Shown: one piece after another, positions 8,752 to 16,585 of the stretch
Position numbering within the stretch: position 1 is the stretch's first letter
Layout of the letters: each line of letters begins with the position of its first letter
Source: Lentisphaeria bacterium
GTDB lineage: Bacteria; Verrucomicrobiota; Lentisphaeria; Victivallales; UBA1829
DNA: 38,184 nucleotides
Reading direction: 5' to 3'
Assembly: GCA_017629515.1 (NCBI GenBank)
Contig: JAGBXB010000047.1
Location: forward strand, 1 to 38,184
Notes under the pieces: generated by a model
The model's database searches: none
Told to the model about the DNA's origin: nothing
What the model saw: the letters and a program-made list of their open reading frames with translations, nothing else
Made by a program: the position numbers and the translations under genes

Positions 8752-9873
8752 ATGATCAAAAATTTACTTATTACATTTTTATCATTGACAGTATTTGGCT
8801 TTATACTGTATCACCTTGGTGTCTTCGACAATCTGAATTCTGCCGGGCGTGACGAACGCAGTCTTCACTCGGAAAAACGGACGGAAACCGTCCGTAAGAC
8901 ACCTGAATTTATGATCGGTTCTGTTTACAACAGTAAAGATATTCCTGCTGCCGAATCGGTAAAAGGAGCGATGCTCGCTTATGAAATCCTGCAATCCAAT
9001 GGAATGAAAATAAAATACATTACTGTCTCCAATTGTCAAAAACGGCCTGAAACAGCGGCAGCATTGCAAAAAATGTGCGTTGATTACCGTACAGGAGCGT
9101 TTTTAGGTCCGGGCAACTCGGAGATGCTTACATCGCTGCGTGCGATCAGCCAATTTTATGCTCTTCCGCTGATATCGCCTGTAACGGTTCGGCCGGACAA
9201 ACTGCCGCAGCTTGAATATGATAATTATGTCAGTATTTTCCCTCCCCTTGAAAAATGGATCGATGCGATCCTTGCACACATGAAAGGAAACAATATAAAG
9301 AAAATCCTCATTATTACTCCGGGAGATGGTACATATGGAGAGATGTTCTCTTCTGTATTGGAACGGAACAGCAAAAACGTTCTTAACGATTTTCAAACCT
9401 ACCGGATGACTTATCCTCATCCGTTGCGAACAAATTATTTCAATAACAGTTTGACCAATTACGGCGGTCAACACAAAGTTGATGCCATCTTTTTCGGAGG
9501 TGTTGCAGATGAATTGCCGGAGTTGATGCAGATTTTGAAAAACCATAATATAAATCTGCCCGTATATGTTTCCGATGATATTATCCGCAATGAGATAAAA
9601 ATGCCGGCAGGAACAGCCTTCAAACTCTTTTTACCGGAAGCGGAAGTACCTGTAAGCAACGCAAAATGGTTGGAACTCTATGTCAAAAAATATAAAAAGC
9701 AGCCTTCATACCATGCGGTACTCGGTGCTGAAACAATGTTTGTGATGGCGGAAAAGTTCAACAAATCTATTTACACTCCGGAAAGTTTTGTAAAGGCAAT
9801 AGAACACGCATCTCTGGAATTCAATAAAAAAATAAAGATAAGAATAATAGATTTTTCCACCGGAAAGTTGTGA
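8752..9873 (+). CDS. Membrane-anchored periplasmic-binding-protein-like sensor (Leu/Ile/Val-binding type)
   Basis: A 373-residue protein with an uncleaved-looking N-terminal membrane segment (about residues 4-24) followed by a type-1 periplasmic-binding fold. Recognisable pieces are SVKGAMLAYE near 65, GAFLGPGNSEMLTS near 117 and FYALPLISPVTVRPDKLP, all typical of branched-chain amino-acid and amide-binding receptors. The ATG at 8752 is 5 bp after the exporter stop; a TTG at 8743 overlaps it but is less likely. No importer permease or ATPase is nearby, so it probably does not feed a transporter. In this operon it may bind the exported peptide or a small ligand and signal onward, as inferred from its place before the sigma-factor gene. 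Confidence 0.75.
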   Translation: MIKNLLITFLSLTVFGFILYHLGVFDNLNSAGRDERSLHSEKRTETVRKTPEFMIGSVYNSKDIPAAESVKGAMLAYEILQSNGMKIKYITVSNCQKRPETAAALQKMCVDYRTGAFLGPGNSEMLTSLRAISQFYALPLISPVTVRPDKLPQLEYDNYVSIFPPLEKWIDAILAHMKGNNIKKILIITPGDGTYGEMFSSVLERNSKNVLNDFQTYRMTYPHPLRTNYFNNSLTNYGGQHKVDAIFFGGVADELPELMQILKNHNINLPVYVSDDIIRNEIKMPAGTAFKLFLPEAEVPVSNAKWLELYVKKYKKQPSYHAVLGAETMFVMAEKFNKSIYTPESFVKAIEHASLEFNKKIKIRIIDFSTGKL

Positions 9874-9895
9874 ACGCAATTCAGGAACATAAATC

Positions 9896-10084
9896 ATGGA
9901 TAAAAATGAAAATTTAGATACATTGATGAATAAAGTCTTCAACTTTCCACCCCCTGGAATGCCTGATTTCAAGCAGATAAAACAGGATGACATGGTTGAG
10001 GAATTGGATCCTGAAGAGCTTGATCGCCTTGCCGCAGCAGGTCAAATCGAGATTTTAACAACACCCGGAGTTACCGGTAAATAA
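9896..10084 (+). CDS. Small leader-like peptide, candidate second precursor
   Basis: A 62-residue acidic peptide. An AGGA ribosome-binding site lies just upstream of ATG 9896. Residues 36-49, ELDPEELDRLAAAG, align without gaps to the end of the Nif11 leader at the left edge (SLTEEELESINAAG). What follows is only 13 residues, QIEILTTPGVTGK, with no Cys. The front part has a Pro-rich FNFPPPGMPDF. I do not recognise a named family. It could be a second substrate of the C39 transporter, a signalling peptide, or a small regulator of the sigma factor encoded 10 bp downstream. Confidence 0.7.
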   Translation: MDKNENLDTLMNKVFNFPPPGMPDFKQIKQDDMVEELDPEELDRLAAAGQIEILTTPGVTGK

Positions 10085-10094
10085 TATTCCCGAA

Positions 10095-10595
10095 ATGCTC
10101 AGCGAAGAAAAGATAAAAGAAATATATTGCATGCTGGCGGGAAAGGTGACCAACTATCTGATCGCCTCCGGAATGGATCACGCTTCCGCTTGTGATATTA
10201 CGCAGGAATGTTTCATCAGATTATGGAAAAAGCGTGAATTGTTCCATGAAAATGATTCTGTTTCCGGTTTCATCTTTACTGTGGCAAAAAATCTGCAAAT
10301 CGACCATTACCGGAAAAATAAGTTTATTGCTTTTCAGGATGATTGGCAAAATGAAGCTTGTGACTTTATGGAGCAACCTCTGTCAGGGGATGATCTATCC
10401 TATCTCCGGAGCCGCGTGCGCCGGGCTTTGAGTGAGCTTTCAGAAAGTCAGCGGGACGCATACACACTTTTTCAAATTGCAGGCAGGAGCATTAAAGAGA
10501 TAGCCCGGATAACTGGTGTATCAGAATCAAATGTAAAAATCCGTATTCACAGAGCAAGAGAAAAATTAAGTATTCTGCTTCAGGATCTTTACTGA
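10095..10595 (+). CDS. ECF-type sigma-70 factor
   Basis: A 166-residue RNA polymerase sigma factor with only regions 2 and 4. Region 2 shows DITQECFIRLWKKRELF and DHYRKNK (about residues 33-75). Region 4 shows the helix-turn-helix RSIKEIARITGVSESNVKIRIHRAREKL (about 133-160). The start is 10 bp after the 62-residue peptide gene and has no strong Shine-Dalgarno bases, so its translation may depend on the upstream gene. No recognisable anti-sigma factor sits beside it, which is unusual for this class; the upstream peptide, binding protein or downstream lipoprotein may do that job. It probably drives the peptide locus itself, but this is inference. Confidence 0.88.
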   Translation: MLSEEKIKEIYCMLAGKVTNYLIASGMDHASACDITQECFIRLWKKRELFHENDSVSGFIFTVAKNLQIDHYRKNKFIAFQDDWQNEACDFMEQPLSGDDLSYLRSRVRRALSELSESQRDAYTLFQIAGRSIKEIARITGVSESNVKIRIHRAREKLSILLQDLY

Positions 10596-10639
10596 ATCCG
10601 ATGTGGAACAAAATATAATAACACAGGAGAAAACAACCA

Positions 10640-11335
10640 ATGAAGTATTTTTCTATCGCAACAGTAAGTTTATGTATAATCGTTTTAAGTGGATGTATGT
10701 CCATCAATGAACCGGAAGCACCGGCATTGAAAGGGAAATTTGCTACCGAAGCAAAACTGCATCTGGAAGGATTTCAGCTTTATTCCGTAAGGGAAAAGCA
10801 GCACCATGTGGGGAATTCTTATTTTACAGCATATAATTTCAAAACAGACAGCTGGCTTACCGGAATCGATTCCTCTTCAGGAACGACCTATGAACGGATG
10901 CTGGATGAAAAGTTCCCGGATATCGTAAAAGATGTTTTTGAATCTTCCGGAGCCAATATAAGAACCGACAAACCGCAATTGACAGTTGTGGGCAGAATCG
11001 GGGATGGCCGCTATATGTGGAGTTCTCCGGCAATGTGGTATAGAGATGCGCCTGTTTTTGTGGTTTCTCTTTGTACTATCGGTATGGTGATAAGCAGGGA
11101 GCGTGAAAATAATGTAAGTTTGCTCGTCTACAACCAGAAGGGTAAGCGGTTGAAAGAATACAATGCAACGACAAGTTACTATACAAATGGATTCGGACTT
11201 CCTTTCGCATTTCTTGTAAACGATAAAATACGGGCCTGGTACTGTGACAGAATGGCGGCGAAATTCGCATTGATCAGATGTGTGAATGAATTTATCTGCG
11301 ACTACAACAAGGGTTTTTACAACTTGAAAAAGTGA
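10640..11335 (+). CDS. Hypothetical lipoprotein
   Basis: A 231-residue lipoprotein. AGGAG (10625-10629) is 10 nt before the ATG. The signal peptide ends in the lipobox LSGC, with Cys19 the lipidated residue. The mature part has no motif I recognise; it contains YMWSSPAMWYRDAPVFVVSLC, which may be a membrane-associated or hydrophobic hairpin, near residues 115-140. It ends the locus: the next gene is 224 bp away and starts an unrelated operon. A role in self-immunity to the exported peptide or in signalling to the sigma factor would fit the position, but nothing in the sequence proves either. Confidence 0.7.
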   Translation: MKYFSIATVSLCIIVLSGCMSINEPEAPALKGKFATEAKLHLEGFQLYSVREKQHHVGNSYFTAYNFKTDSWLTGIDSSSGTTYERMLDEKFPDIVKDVFESSGANIRTDKPQLTVVGRIGDGRYMWSSPAMWYRDAPVFVVSLCTIGMVISRERENNVSLLVYNQKGKRLKEYNATTSYYTNGFGLPFAFLVNDKIRAWYCDRMAAKFALIRCVNEFICDYNKGFYNLKK

Positions 11336-11500
11336 TATTGTATTGAAAACATATCTCATGGTATGTTGGGAAAAATTTCTCTGTGAGGTGTATACTGCTA
11401 CCGGAAGAGAAAACTTTTCCTGAAAAGCATCTGAAAACAGAGATTTTGTTCGTTTTTTTATGTTTACTTTGCCAAAGTCGGGAAAATTTCAGCGTTTGGC

Positions 11501-11530
11501 TTGTAATTTTTCTTGCAAATAATATATTAT
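11501..11530 (+). promoter_or_regulatory. Candidate promoter of the lactate operon
   Basis: In the 224-bp gap 11336-11559, TTGTAA (11501-11506) and TATATT (11523-11528) are 16 nt apart; TATTAT at 11525-11530 is the alternative with 18 nt. A strong Shine-Dalgarno sequence AGAGGGGG follows just before ATG 11560. No clear terminator for the upstream lipoprotein gene and no gene were seen in the rest of the gap. Confidence 0.45.
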
Positions 11531-11559
11531 AAAATACTATTTTCAAGAGGGGGATTTTT

Positions 11560-12843
11560 ATGCCGAGCCTAAATGTGCCGTACGGACATTCGTTTCTGAC
11601 CGCAGATATTCCGGAAAACAATTTTGCCGGATGTTATTTTTCAGAGCTTCCCGCAGCGGCGGCTGATGAGAGTGCCGAAGTATGCCGTGCCCTGGATAAT
11701 CCTATCGGCTCTCTGCCGTTGGAGGAGTTGGCAAAGGGCAGAAAAAATGCCGTTATCATCACCAGCGATCACACCCGTCCGGTACCGAGCAAAATCATCA
11801 TGCCCCAAATACTGGAGCGTTTGCGCCGCAATGCACCGGATATCGACATCACGATCCTTGTGGCGACAGGATTTCACCGTGGGACCACAAAGGCGGAACT
11901 GATCGCCAAACTCGGAGAAAAAATCGTCCGTGAGGAAAAAATCGTTGTCCATGACTCCGGAGACGCTTCCATGCTCTGCGATGCGGGAGTATTGCCCTCC
12001 GGCGGAAGACTTATGCTGAATAAACTTGCACTGGAAACAGAACTCCTGGTTGCGGAAGGATTTATCGAACCACACTTTTTTGCCGGTTTTTCCGGGGGAC
12101 GCAAAAGTGTGCTGCCCGGAATCGCTTCCCGGACAACGGTTCTTGCCAATCATTGTGCCGAATTTATCGCCAGTTCCTGCGCCCGTACAGGAATACTGGA
12201 GGGCAATCCCATTCACCGTGATATGCTTTTTGCCGCAGAAAAGGCAAAACTGGCCTTTATTGTCAATGTGGTCATCAACGGTGAAAAAAAGATCGTCAGA
12301 GCTTTTGCCGGCGACCGCGAAAAAGCGCATCTGCAGGGATGTGGTTTTCTGTCTGACTGCTGCCGGATCACAGTGCCGGAAGTGGATATCGTCATCACAG
12401 GAAATGGCGGCTATCCCCTGGATCAGAATGTCTATCAATCTGTCAAAGGTATGACTTCCGGTGAAGCCGTCTGCCGTGAAAATGGGGTGATCATCATGGT
12501 TGCCTCCTGTGCAGACGGACACGGCGGGGAGGCTTTCTGTAAAGCTCTTTCCCGGGCGTCTTCCCCTGCTGGACTGTTGGCAGAAGTTGCCGGTATCCCC
12601 CGTGACAAAACATTGCCGGATCAGTGGGAATATCAGATACTCTGCCGGATACTGGACAAATTCACAGTGATCATGGTCACACAGGATTGTGATCACCGCA
12701 TGTTGCAGAATATGCACCTGCAGACGGCTGCAACCATCAGCGAAGCATTGGAAAAAGCCTTTGCCATTGCCGGGAAAGAGGCAAAAGTTGCCGTTATTCC
12801 CGATGGCGTATCTGTAATTGCTGCAAAACAAAATCAAATATAA
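11560..12843 (+). CDS. larA: LarA-type nickel-dependent lactate racemase family protein
   Basis: Interconverts D- and L-lactate, or a similar 2-hydroxy acid, using the nickel-pincer nucleotide cofactor. The 427 residues match the LarA/DUF2088 family in length. SDHTRPVPSKI places Asp70 and Arg73 where LarA has its substrate-binding Asp and Arg. ATGFHRGTT carries the first catalytic His near 105. EPHFFAGFSGGRKSVLPGIAS carries the second His and the cofactor-bearing Lys near 182, with NH near 198 as the nickel-ligand His. It starts an operon with etfB, etfA and a GlcD-type dehydrogenase, the gene set of the acetogen lct operon in which the racemase is lctF. The cofactor-synthesis genes larB, larC and larE are not in the window. 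Another 2-hydroxy acid substrate is possible. Confidence 0.85.
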   Translation: MPSLNVPYGHSFLTADIPENNFAGCYFSELPAAAADESAEVCRALDNPIGSLPLEELAKGRKNAVIITSDHTRPVPSKIIMPQILERLRRNAPDIDITILVATGFHRGTTKAELIAKLGEKIVREEKIVVHDSGDASMLCDAGVLPSGGRLMLNKLALETELLVAEGFIEPHFFAGFSGGRKSVLPGIASRTTVLANHCAEFIASSCARTGILEGNPIHRDMLFAAEKAKLAFIVNVVINGEKKIVRAFAGDREKAHLQGCGFLSDCCRITVPEVDIVITGNGGYPLDQNVYQSVKGMTSGEAVCRENGVIIMVASCADGHGGEAFCKALSRASSPAGLLAEVAGIPRDKTLPDQWEYQILCRILDKFTVIMVTQDCDHRMLQNMHLQTAATISEALEKAFAIAGKEAKVAVIPDGVSVIAAKQNQI

Positions 12844-12852
12844 GGATCAAAA

Positions 12853-13653
12853 ATGAATATCATCGTATGTATCAAACAGGTTCCGGGGACGACGCAGGTC
12901 GAGATAGATCCGGAAACCGGAGTTTTGAAACGCGACGGCGTAGAGTCAAAAATGAATCCGTATGACCTTTACGCACTGGAAACTGCGCTCCGGATCAAAG
13001 AATCTTACGGAGCGGAAGTCACCGTCATTACCATGGGACCGCCCCAGGCCCGGGAGGTCATCCGTGAAGCGTTTATGATGGGGGTCGACCGGGGATTTCT
13101 GCTTTCTGACCGCCGTTTCGGCGGCGCAGATGTGCTGGCGACATCTTATACACTGGCGCAGGGGATCAAAGCTGCCGGAACATTTGATCTCATCATCTGC
13201 GGCAAACAGACAACTGACGGCGATACTGCGCAGGTTGGTGCTGAACTGGCAGAATTTCTTGATATCCCCCATGTTACCTGCGTATGCAAACTCGGCAGTA
13301 TCACAGAAAAATCCATTACTGCCGATTTGGATCTTCCACTGCATACCGGTACTGCCGAGATCGCGTTTCCCTGTCTTATTACGGTGGAAAAAGGAATTTT
13401 TGAACCCCGGCTGCCCTCTTATAAACGCAAACTTGCCACCCGTGACCGTGAAATTACTGTGCTGACTCTGGATGATATGTCTGATAAAAACCCCAAACAC
13501 TACGGGTTGAATGGTTCTCCCACCCAGGTAAAACGGATATTCCCTCCGGAAAATCACAATGACCGCCAGGTGTGGGAAGGAAATGATGAAGAGTTGACCA
13601 AGAAACTTTTTGAGTATCTTGAAAGTGGTAAATTTCTGCAACAGTTGAGGTAA
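12853..13653 (+). CDS. etfB: Electron transfer flavoprotein beta subunit
   Basis: A 266-residue EtfB. The N-terminus [13 protein letters not shown] and the motif [21 protein letters not shown] (near 117-137) are characteristic; the latter is typical of the EtfB of electron-bifurcating complexes, which bind a second FAD in this subunit. It is in the operon between larA (10 bp gap) and etfA (7 bp gap). The likely role is to pair with EtfA and the downstream dehydrogenase (LctB-LctC-LctD arrangement), using reduced ferredoxin to drive lactate oxidation with NAD+. The bifurcating assignment is based on motif and context, not on structure. Confidence 0.9.
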   Translation: MNIIVCIKQVPGTTQVEIDPETGVLKRDGVESKMNPYDLYALETALRIKESYGAEVTVITMGPPQAREVIREAFMMGVDRGFLLSDRRFGGADVLATSYTLAQGIKAAGTFDLIICGKQTTDGDTAQVGAELAEFLDIPHVTCVCKLGSITEKSITADLDLPLHTGTAEIAFPCLITVEKGIFEPRLPSYKRKLATRDREITVLTLDDMSDKNPKHYGLNGSPTQVKRIFPPENHNDRQVWEGNDEELTKKLFEYLESGKFLQQLR

Positions 13654-13659
13654 CATATT

Positions 13660-14850
13660 ATGCCATATATAAAGATCCATCAGGAGAAAGCAGACTCCAA
13701 AGCGGCGCTGTTGGAAGTTTGTCCTTTCAAAGCAATAGAACTTGAAGGTGGGGAATTATCCATCAACTCCGGTTGCCGGATGTGCCGCATCTGTGTAAAA
13801 AAATACAGTAACATCTTTGAGTTTGTCGATGATACCGCAACCGAAGGCGTGGATAAATCCCTGTGGCGCGGTATTGCTGTGGTAGCAGAGATCGAGGAGG
13901 GAAATATCCATCCTGTCACCTTTGAATTGCTCGGCAAAGCGCGTGCGCTGGCAGAAAAAGCCTCTTTTCCGGTCTATTGTCTGGTCATTGGGCATAATAT
14001 CACAGAACAGGCGCAGAAAATTCTGGAATATGATGCGGACAAAGTTTTTGTTTACGACCAGAAAGAGCTGGAACAATTCCGGATTGAACCGTATACTGCT
14101 GTACTGGAAGACTTTATCAATCAGGTCAAACCTTCTGCGGTGCTCATTGGCGGCACCCAGACAGGCAGATCACTTGCTCCCCGTGCCGCAGCGCGTTTCC
14201 GAACCGGTCTGACGGCGGACTGCACAGTGCTGGATATTTCTGAAAACACCGATCTGGACCAGATCCGTCCTGCGTACGGTGGTAATATCATGGCGCATAT
14301 CAATACCCCCGGACACCGTCCGCAGTTTGCTACTGTGCGGTACAAAATTTTCCCGATCCCGGCAAAAAAAGCCCCTCACGGAACGATTTGCAACTGTACT
14401 CTGCCGCCGGAAAAACTTATTTCGGCAATTACCATTACTGCAATGAAAGAAAAAAGCCGAGAACAGGGCATTGAAGATGCCGAAGTCCTTATCGTTGCCG
14501 GACGCGGTGTCCGTAAAGCGGAAGATCTTGCCATGCTCGAAACCCTTGCAACTCTGCTCAACGGCAAACTTGCCTCCACCCGTGCGCTGGTCGAAGCGGG
14601 TTGGGTCGATGCAAAAAAACAAATCGGTTTGAGCGGACGCACTGTAAAGCCCAAACTGATCATCACCTGCGGGGTCTCCGGGGCGATCCAGTTTGTTGCC
14701 GGAATGAATGGAGCGGAAAACATCATTGCCATCAACAGCGACCCCAATGCACAGATTTTCAAAGTTGCCCATATCGGTATTTGCGGCGACCTTTATACCA
14801 TCATCCCCGGTTTGATCGACCGGATAAAAAATCAGTCTCCGGAGGTGTAA
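13660..14850 (+). CDS. etfA: Electron transfer flavoprotein alpha subunit with N-terminal Fe-S segment
   Basis: A 396-residue EtfA, longer than the simple form. Residues 1-60 are a ferredoxin-like extension with Cys21 (CPFKAIE) and CRMCRIC (Cys39, 42, 45), enough for one [4Fe-4S] cluster. The EtfA domain follows, ending with the FAD-binding region [20 protein letters not shown] and [20 protein letters not shown] (about 325-375). The same extra cluster occurs in LctC and CarE of acetogens, where it is thought to accept ferredoxin electrons. The gene is 7 bp after etfB; its TAA is one base before the next ATG. Cytoplasmic. Confidence 0.92.
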   Translation: MPYIKIHQEKADSKAALLEVCPFKAIELEGGELSINSGCRMCRICVKKYSNIFEFVDDTATEGVDKSLWRGIAVVAEIEEGNIHPVTFELLGKARALAEKASFPVYCLVIGHNITEQAQKILEYDADKVFVYDQKELEQFRIEPYTAVLEDFINQVKPSAVLIGGTQTGRSLAPRAAARFRTGLTADCTVLDISENTDLDQIRPAYGGNIMAHINTPGHRPQFATVRYKIFPIPAKKAPHGTICNCTLPPEKLISAITITAMKEKSREQGIEDAEVLIVAGRGVRKAEDLAMLETLATLLNGKLASTRALVEAGWVDAKKQIGLSGRTVKPKLIITCGVSGAIQFVAGMNGAENIIAINSDPNAQIFKVAHIGICGDLYTIIPGLIDRIKNQSPEV

Positions 14851-14851
14851 C

Positions 14852-16258
14852 ATGGCGGCTCCATACAAAACTTTTACCGCAGAAGATCTGGTACAATTGC
14901 GTAATATCTGCGGAGTAGAACGGGTCATCGCCCGTGAGGATATCGGTGAAGATTACTGTCATGATGAATTATCCGGCACCTACAGGTGTCCGGATGTGCT
15001 GGTCAAAGCAATGTCCACAGCGGAAGTATCTGCTGTGATGAAGTACGCTTCAACAAATAATATTCCCGTGACCCCCCGCGGCTCCGGAACCGGTCTTGTG
15101 GGCGGTGCGGTTGCGGTTTTCGGCGGGATCCTGCTGGATTTGAGCGGCATGAACCATTTTCTGGAGTTGGATGAGGAAAATATGACCCTGACTCTGGAAC
15201 CGGGAGTACTGCTTATGGAAGTAAGCAAGTTCGTGGAAGAGCGTGGTCTCTTTTATCCCCCTGATCCCGGTGAAAAAACTGCCACTATCGGCGGCAATAT
15301 CAACACCAATGCAGGTGGGATGCGTGCCGTAAAATACGGCGTTACCAGAGATTATATCCGGGCGCTGGAAGTGGTACTGCCCAATGGCGAAATCCTGACA
15401 CTTGGCGGTCAGGTCGCCAAAAACAGTTCGGGATACAGTCTCAAAGATCTGATTGCCGGTTCAGAGGGAACGCTGGGGATCGTAACAAAGGCAACTCTCC
15501 GGCTTTTGCCTCTGCCCAAGTACAAAATCAGTCTGCTTGTGCCGTTCCCCGATCTTCCTGCGGCGATCAAGGCTGTGCCGCAGGTGATCCGTGCCAGTGC
15601 CGTGCCAACGGCGGTGGAATTTATGGAACGGGAAGTGATTTTGGCGGCAGAGCAGTTTCTTGCCCGCAAGTTCCCGGATAATTCTGCGGATGCCTATCTG
15701 CTGCTGACTTTTGACGGCACAGGCAAACTTGAAGTGGAAAAGGCGTGGGAAGAGGCGGCGGATATCTGTCTGAAATGCGGTGCAATGGATGTATTCATCT
15801 CTGCTACACAGGAACGCAATGAAGCAATCTGGTCAGCGCGCGGAGCATTTTTGGAAGCGATCAAAGGTTCAACAACCGAAATGGATGAGTGCGATGTGGT
15901 CGTCCCCCGGCGCAATGTGGCGGAATTTGTGATGTATTCCCATGATTTACAGAAGAAACATGAGATCCGCATCCGGTCATTCGGTCATGCCGGCGACGGC
16001 AATCTGCATATCTATATTCTCCGGGATGAACTGGATGAAAAAAGCTGGAAGAGCAAACTTGCGGCGGTTTTTGATGATCTGTATCATAAAGCGGCGGAAC
16101 TTGGCGGTAAAGTTTCCGGTGAACACGGTATCGGCTTTGCCAAACGGCCCTATCTGGCGGAATCACTGTCAGAAGCGGAAAAAATGATCATGTGCGGCAT
16201 CAAACACACATTTGACCCGCAGAACATTTTGAATCCGGGCAAAGTTATTTCCCTTTGA
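14852..16258 (+). CDS. FAD-linked D-lactate/glycolate dehydrogenase (GlcD/LctD type)
   Basis: A 468-residue flavoprotein that oxidises lactate to pyruvate. The FAD-binding PCMH/FAD_binding_4 domain (about 40-220) shows [27 protein letters not shown] and [14 protein letters not shown]. The C-terminal FAD-oxidase domain shows [15 protein letters not shown] and [13 protein letters not shown], which carry the metal and substrate histidines, and ends with the family signature [12 protein letters not shown]. Its length is close to that of LctD of acetogens and it directly follows etfBA, so it probably passes electrons to that Etf instead of a quinone. No lactate permease or LctA-type regulator is adjacent. 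Glycolate is an alternative substrate. Confidence 0.9.
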   Translation: MAAPYKTFTAEDLVQLRNICGVERVIAREDIGEDYCHDELSGTYRCPDVLVKAMSTAEVSAVMKYASTNNIPVTPRGSGTGLVGGAVAVFGGILLDLSGMNHFLELDEENMTLTLEPGVLLMEVSKFVEERGLFYPPDPGEKTATIGGNINTNAGGMRAVKYGVTRDYIRALEVVLPNGEILTLGGQVAKNSSGYSLKDLIAGSEGTLGIVTKATLRLLPLPKYKISLLVPFPDLPAAIKAVPQVIRASAVPTAVEFMEREVILAAEQFLARKFPDNSADAYLLLTFDGTGKLEVEKAWEEAADICLKCGAMDVFISATQERNEAIWSARGAFLEAIKGSTTEMDECDVVVPRRNVAEFVMYSHDLQKKHEIRIRSFGHAGDGNLHIYILRDELDEKSWKSKLAAVFDDLYHKAAELGGKVSGEHGIGFAKRPYLAESLSEAEKMIMCGIKHTFDPQNILNPGKVISL

Positions 16259-16332
16259 TTAAGGGAAAGCAATTCTGCCATACCGGTATTGGCATAAGGT
16301 ACCCCCTTCCCTTATCCGGCTGTATGGCAGAA
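16259..16332 (+). other. Interleaved inverted repeats (possible RNA pseudoknot) after the lactate operon
   Basis: Immediately downstream of the dehydrogenase stop, two pairs of complementary arms are interleaved instead of nested. AAGGGAA (16261-16267) matches TTCCCTT (16307-16313), while TTCTGCCATAC (16273-16283) matches GTATGGCAGAA (16322-16332), an 11-bp perfect stem. They could form a pseudoknot or two exclusive hairpins. There is no T-run after the long stem, so it is not a standard terminator. It may protect the 3' end of the mRNA. Confidence 0.5.
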
Positions 16333-16357
16333 AAATAAAAAGACTTATTCGTTTTTG

Positions 16358-16403
16358 AAATACACTTCAAAAGTTGGCAACAACCTTCGGGGTGTATTTT
16401 TTT
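16358..16403 (+). terminator. Intrinsic terminator of the lactate operon
   Basis: AAATACAC (16358-16365) pairs with GTGTATTT (16392-16399) and is followed by further Ts to 16403. Inside is a small GTTG/CAAC hairpin with a GCAA loop (16373-16384). The rest of the gap to the next gene (16404-16585) is AT-rich; it holds no convincing gene, only the AAAAGGA ribosome-binding site at 16571-16577. Confidence 0.65.
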
Positions 16404-16585
16404 ATAAAAATACGCAGGATGAATTGTTGGTACAATGCAATATTTTTCTTTCCGGAAATTTTTGCATATTCAAAAATTTCTTTCATTTTTTTCCCATCCT
16501 ATTCTATTCTCTGCTTGCAAAAAACAGGGCAAGGAACTAATTTATTCCTGACAATTATCAATTTCACTCCAAAAGGATTTTTTCT

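Noticed and set aside
11641..12837. 398-codon minus-strand open frame opposite larA
   Set aside because: larA is clearly real on the plus strand with its catalytic motifs; the antisense frame has no recognisable domain.
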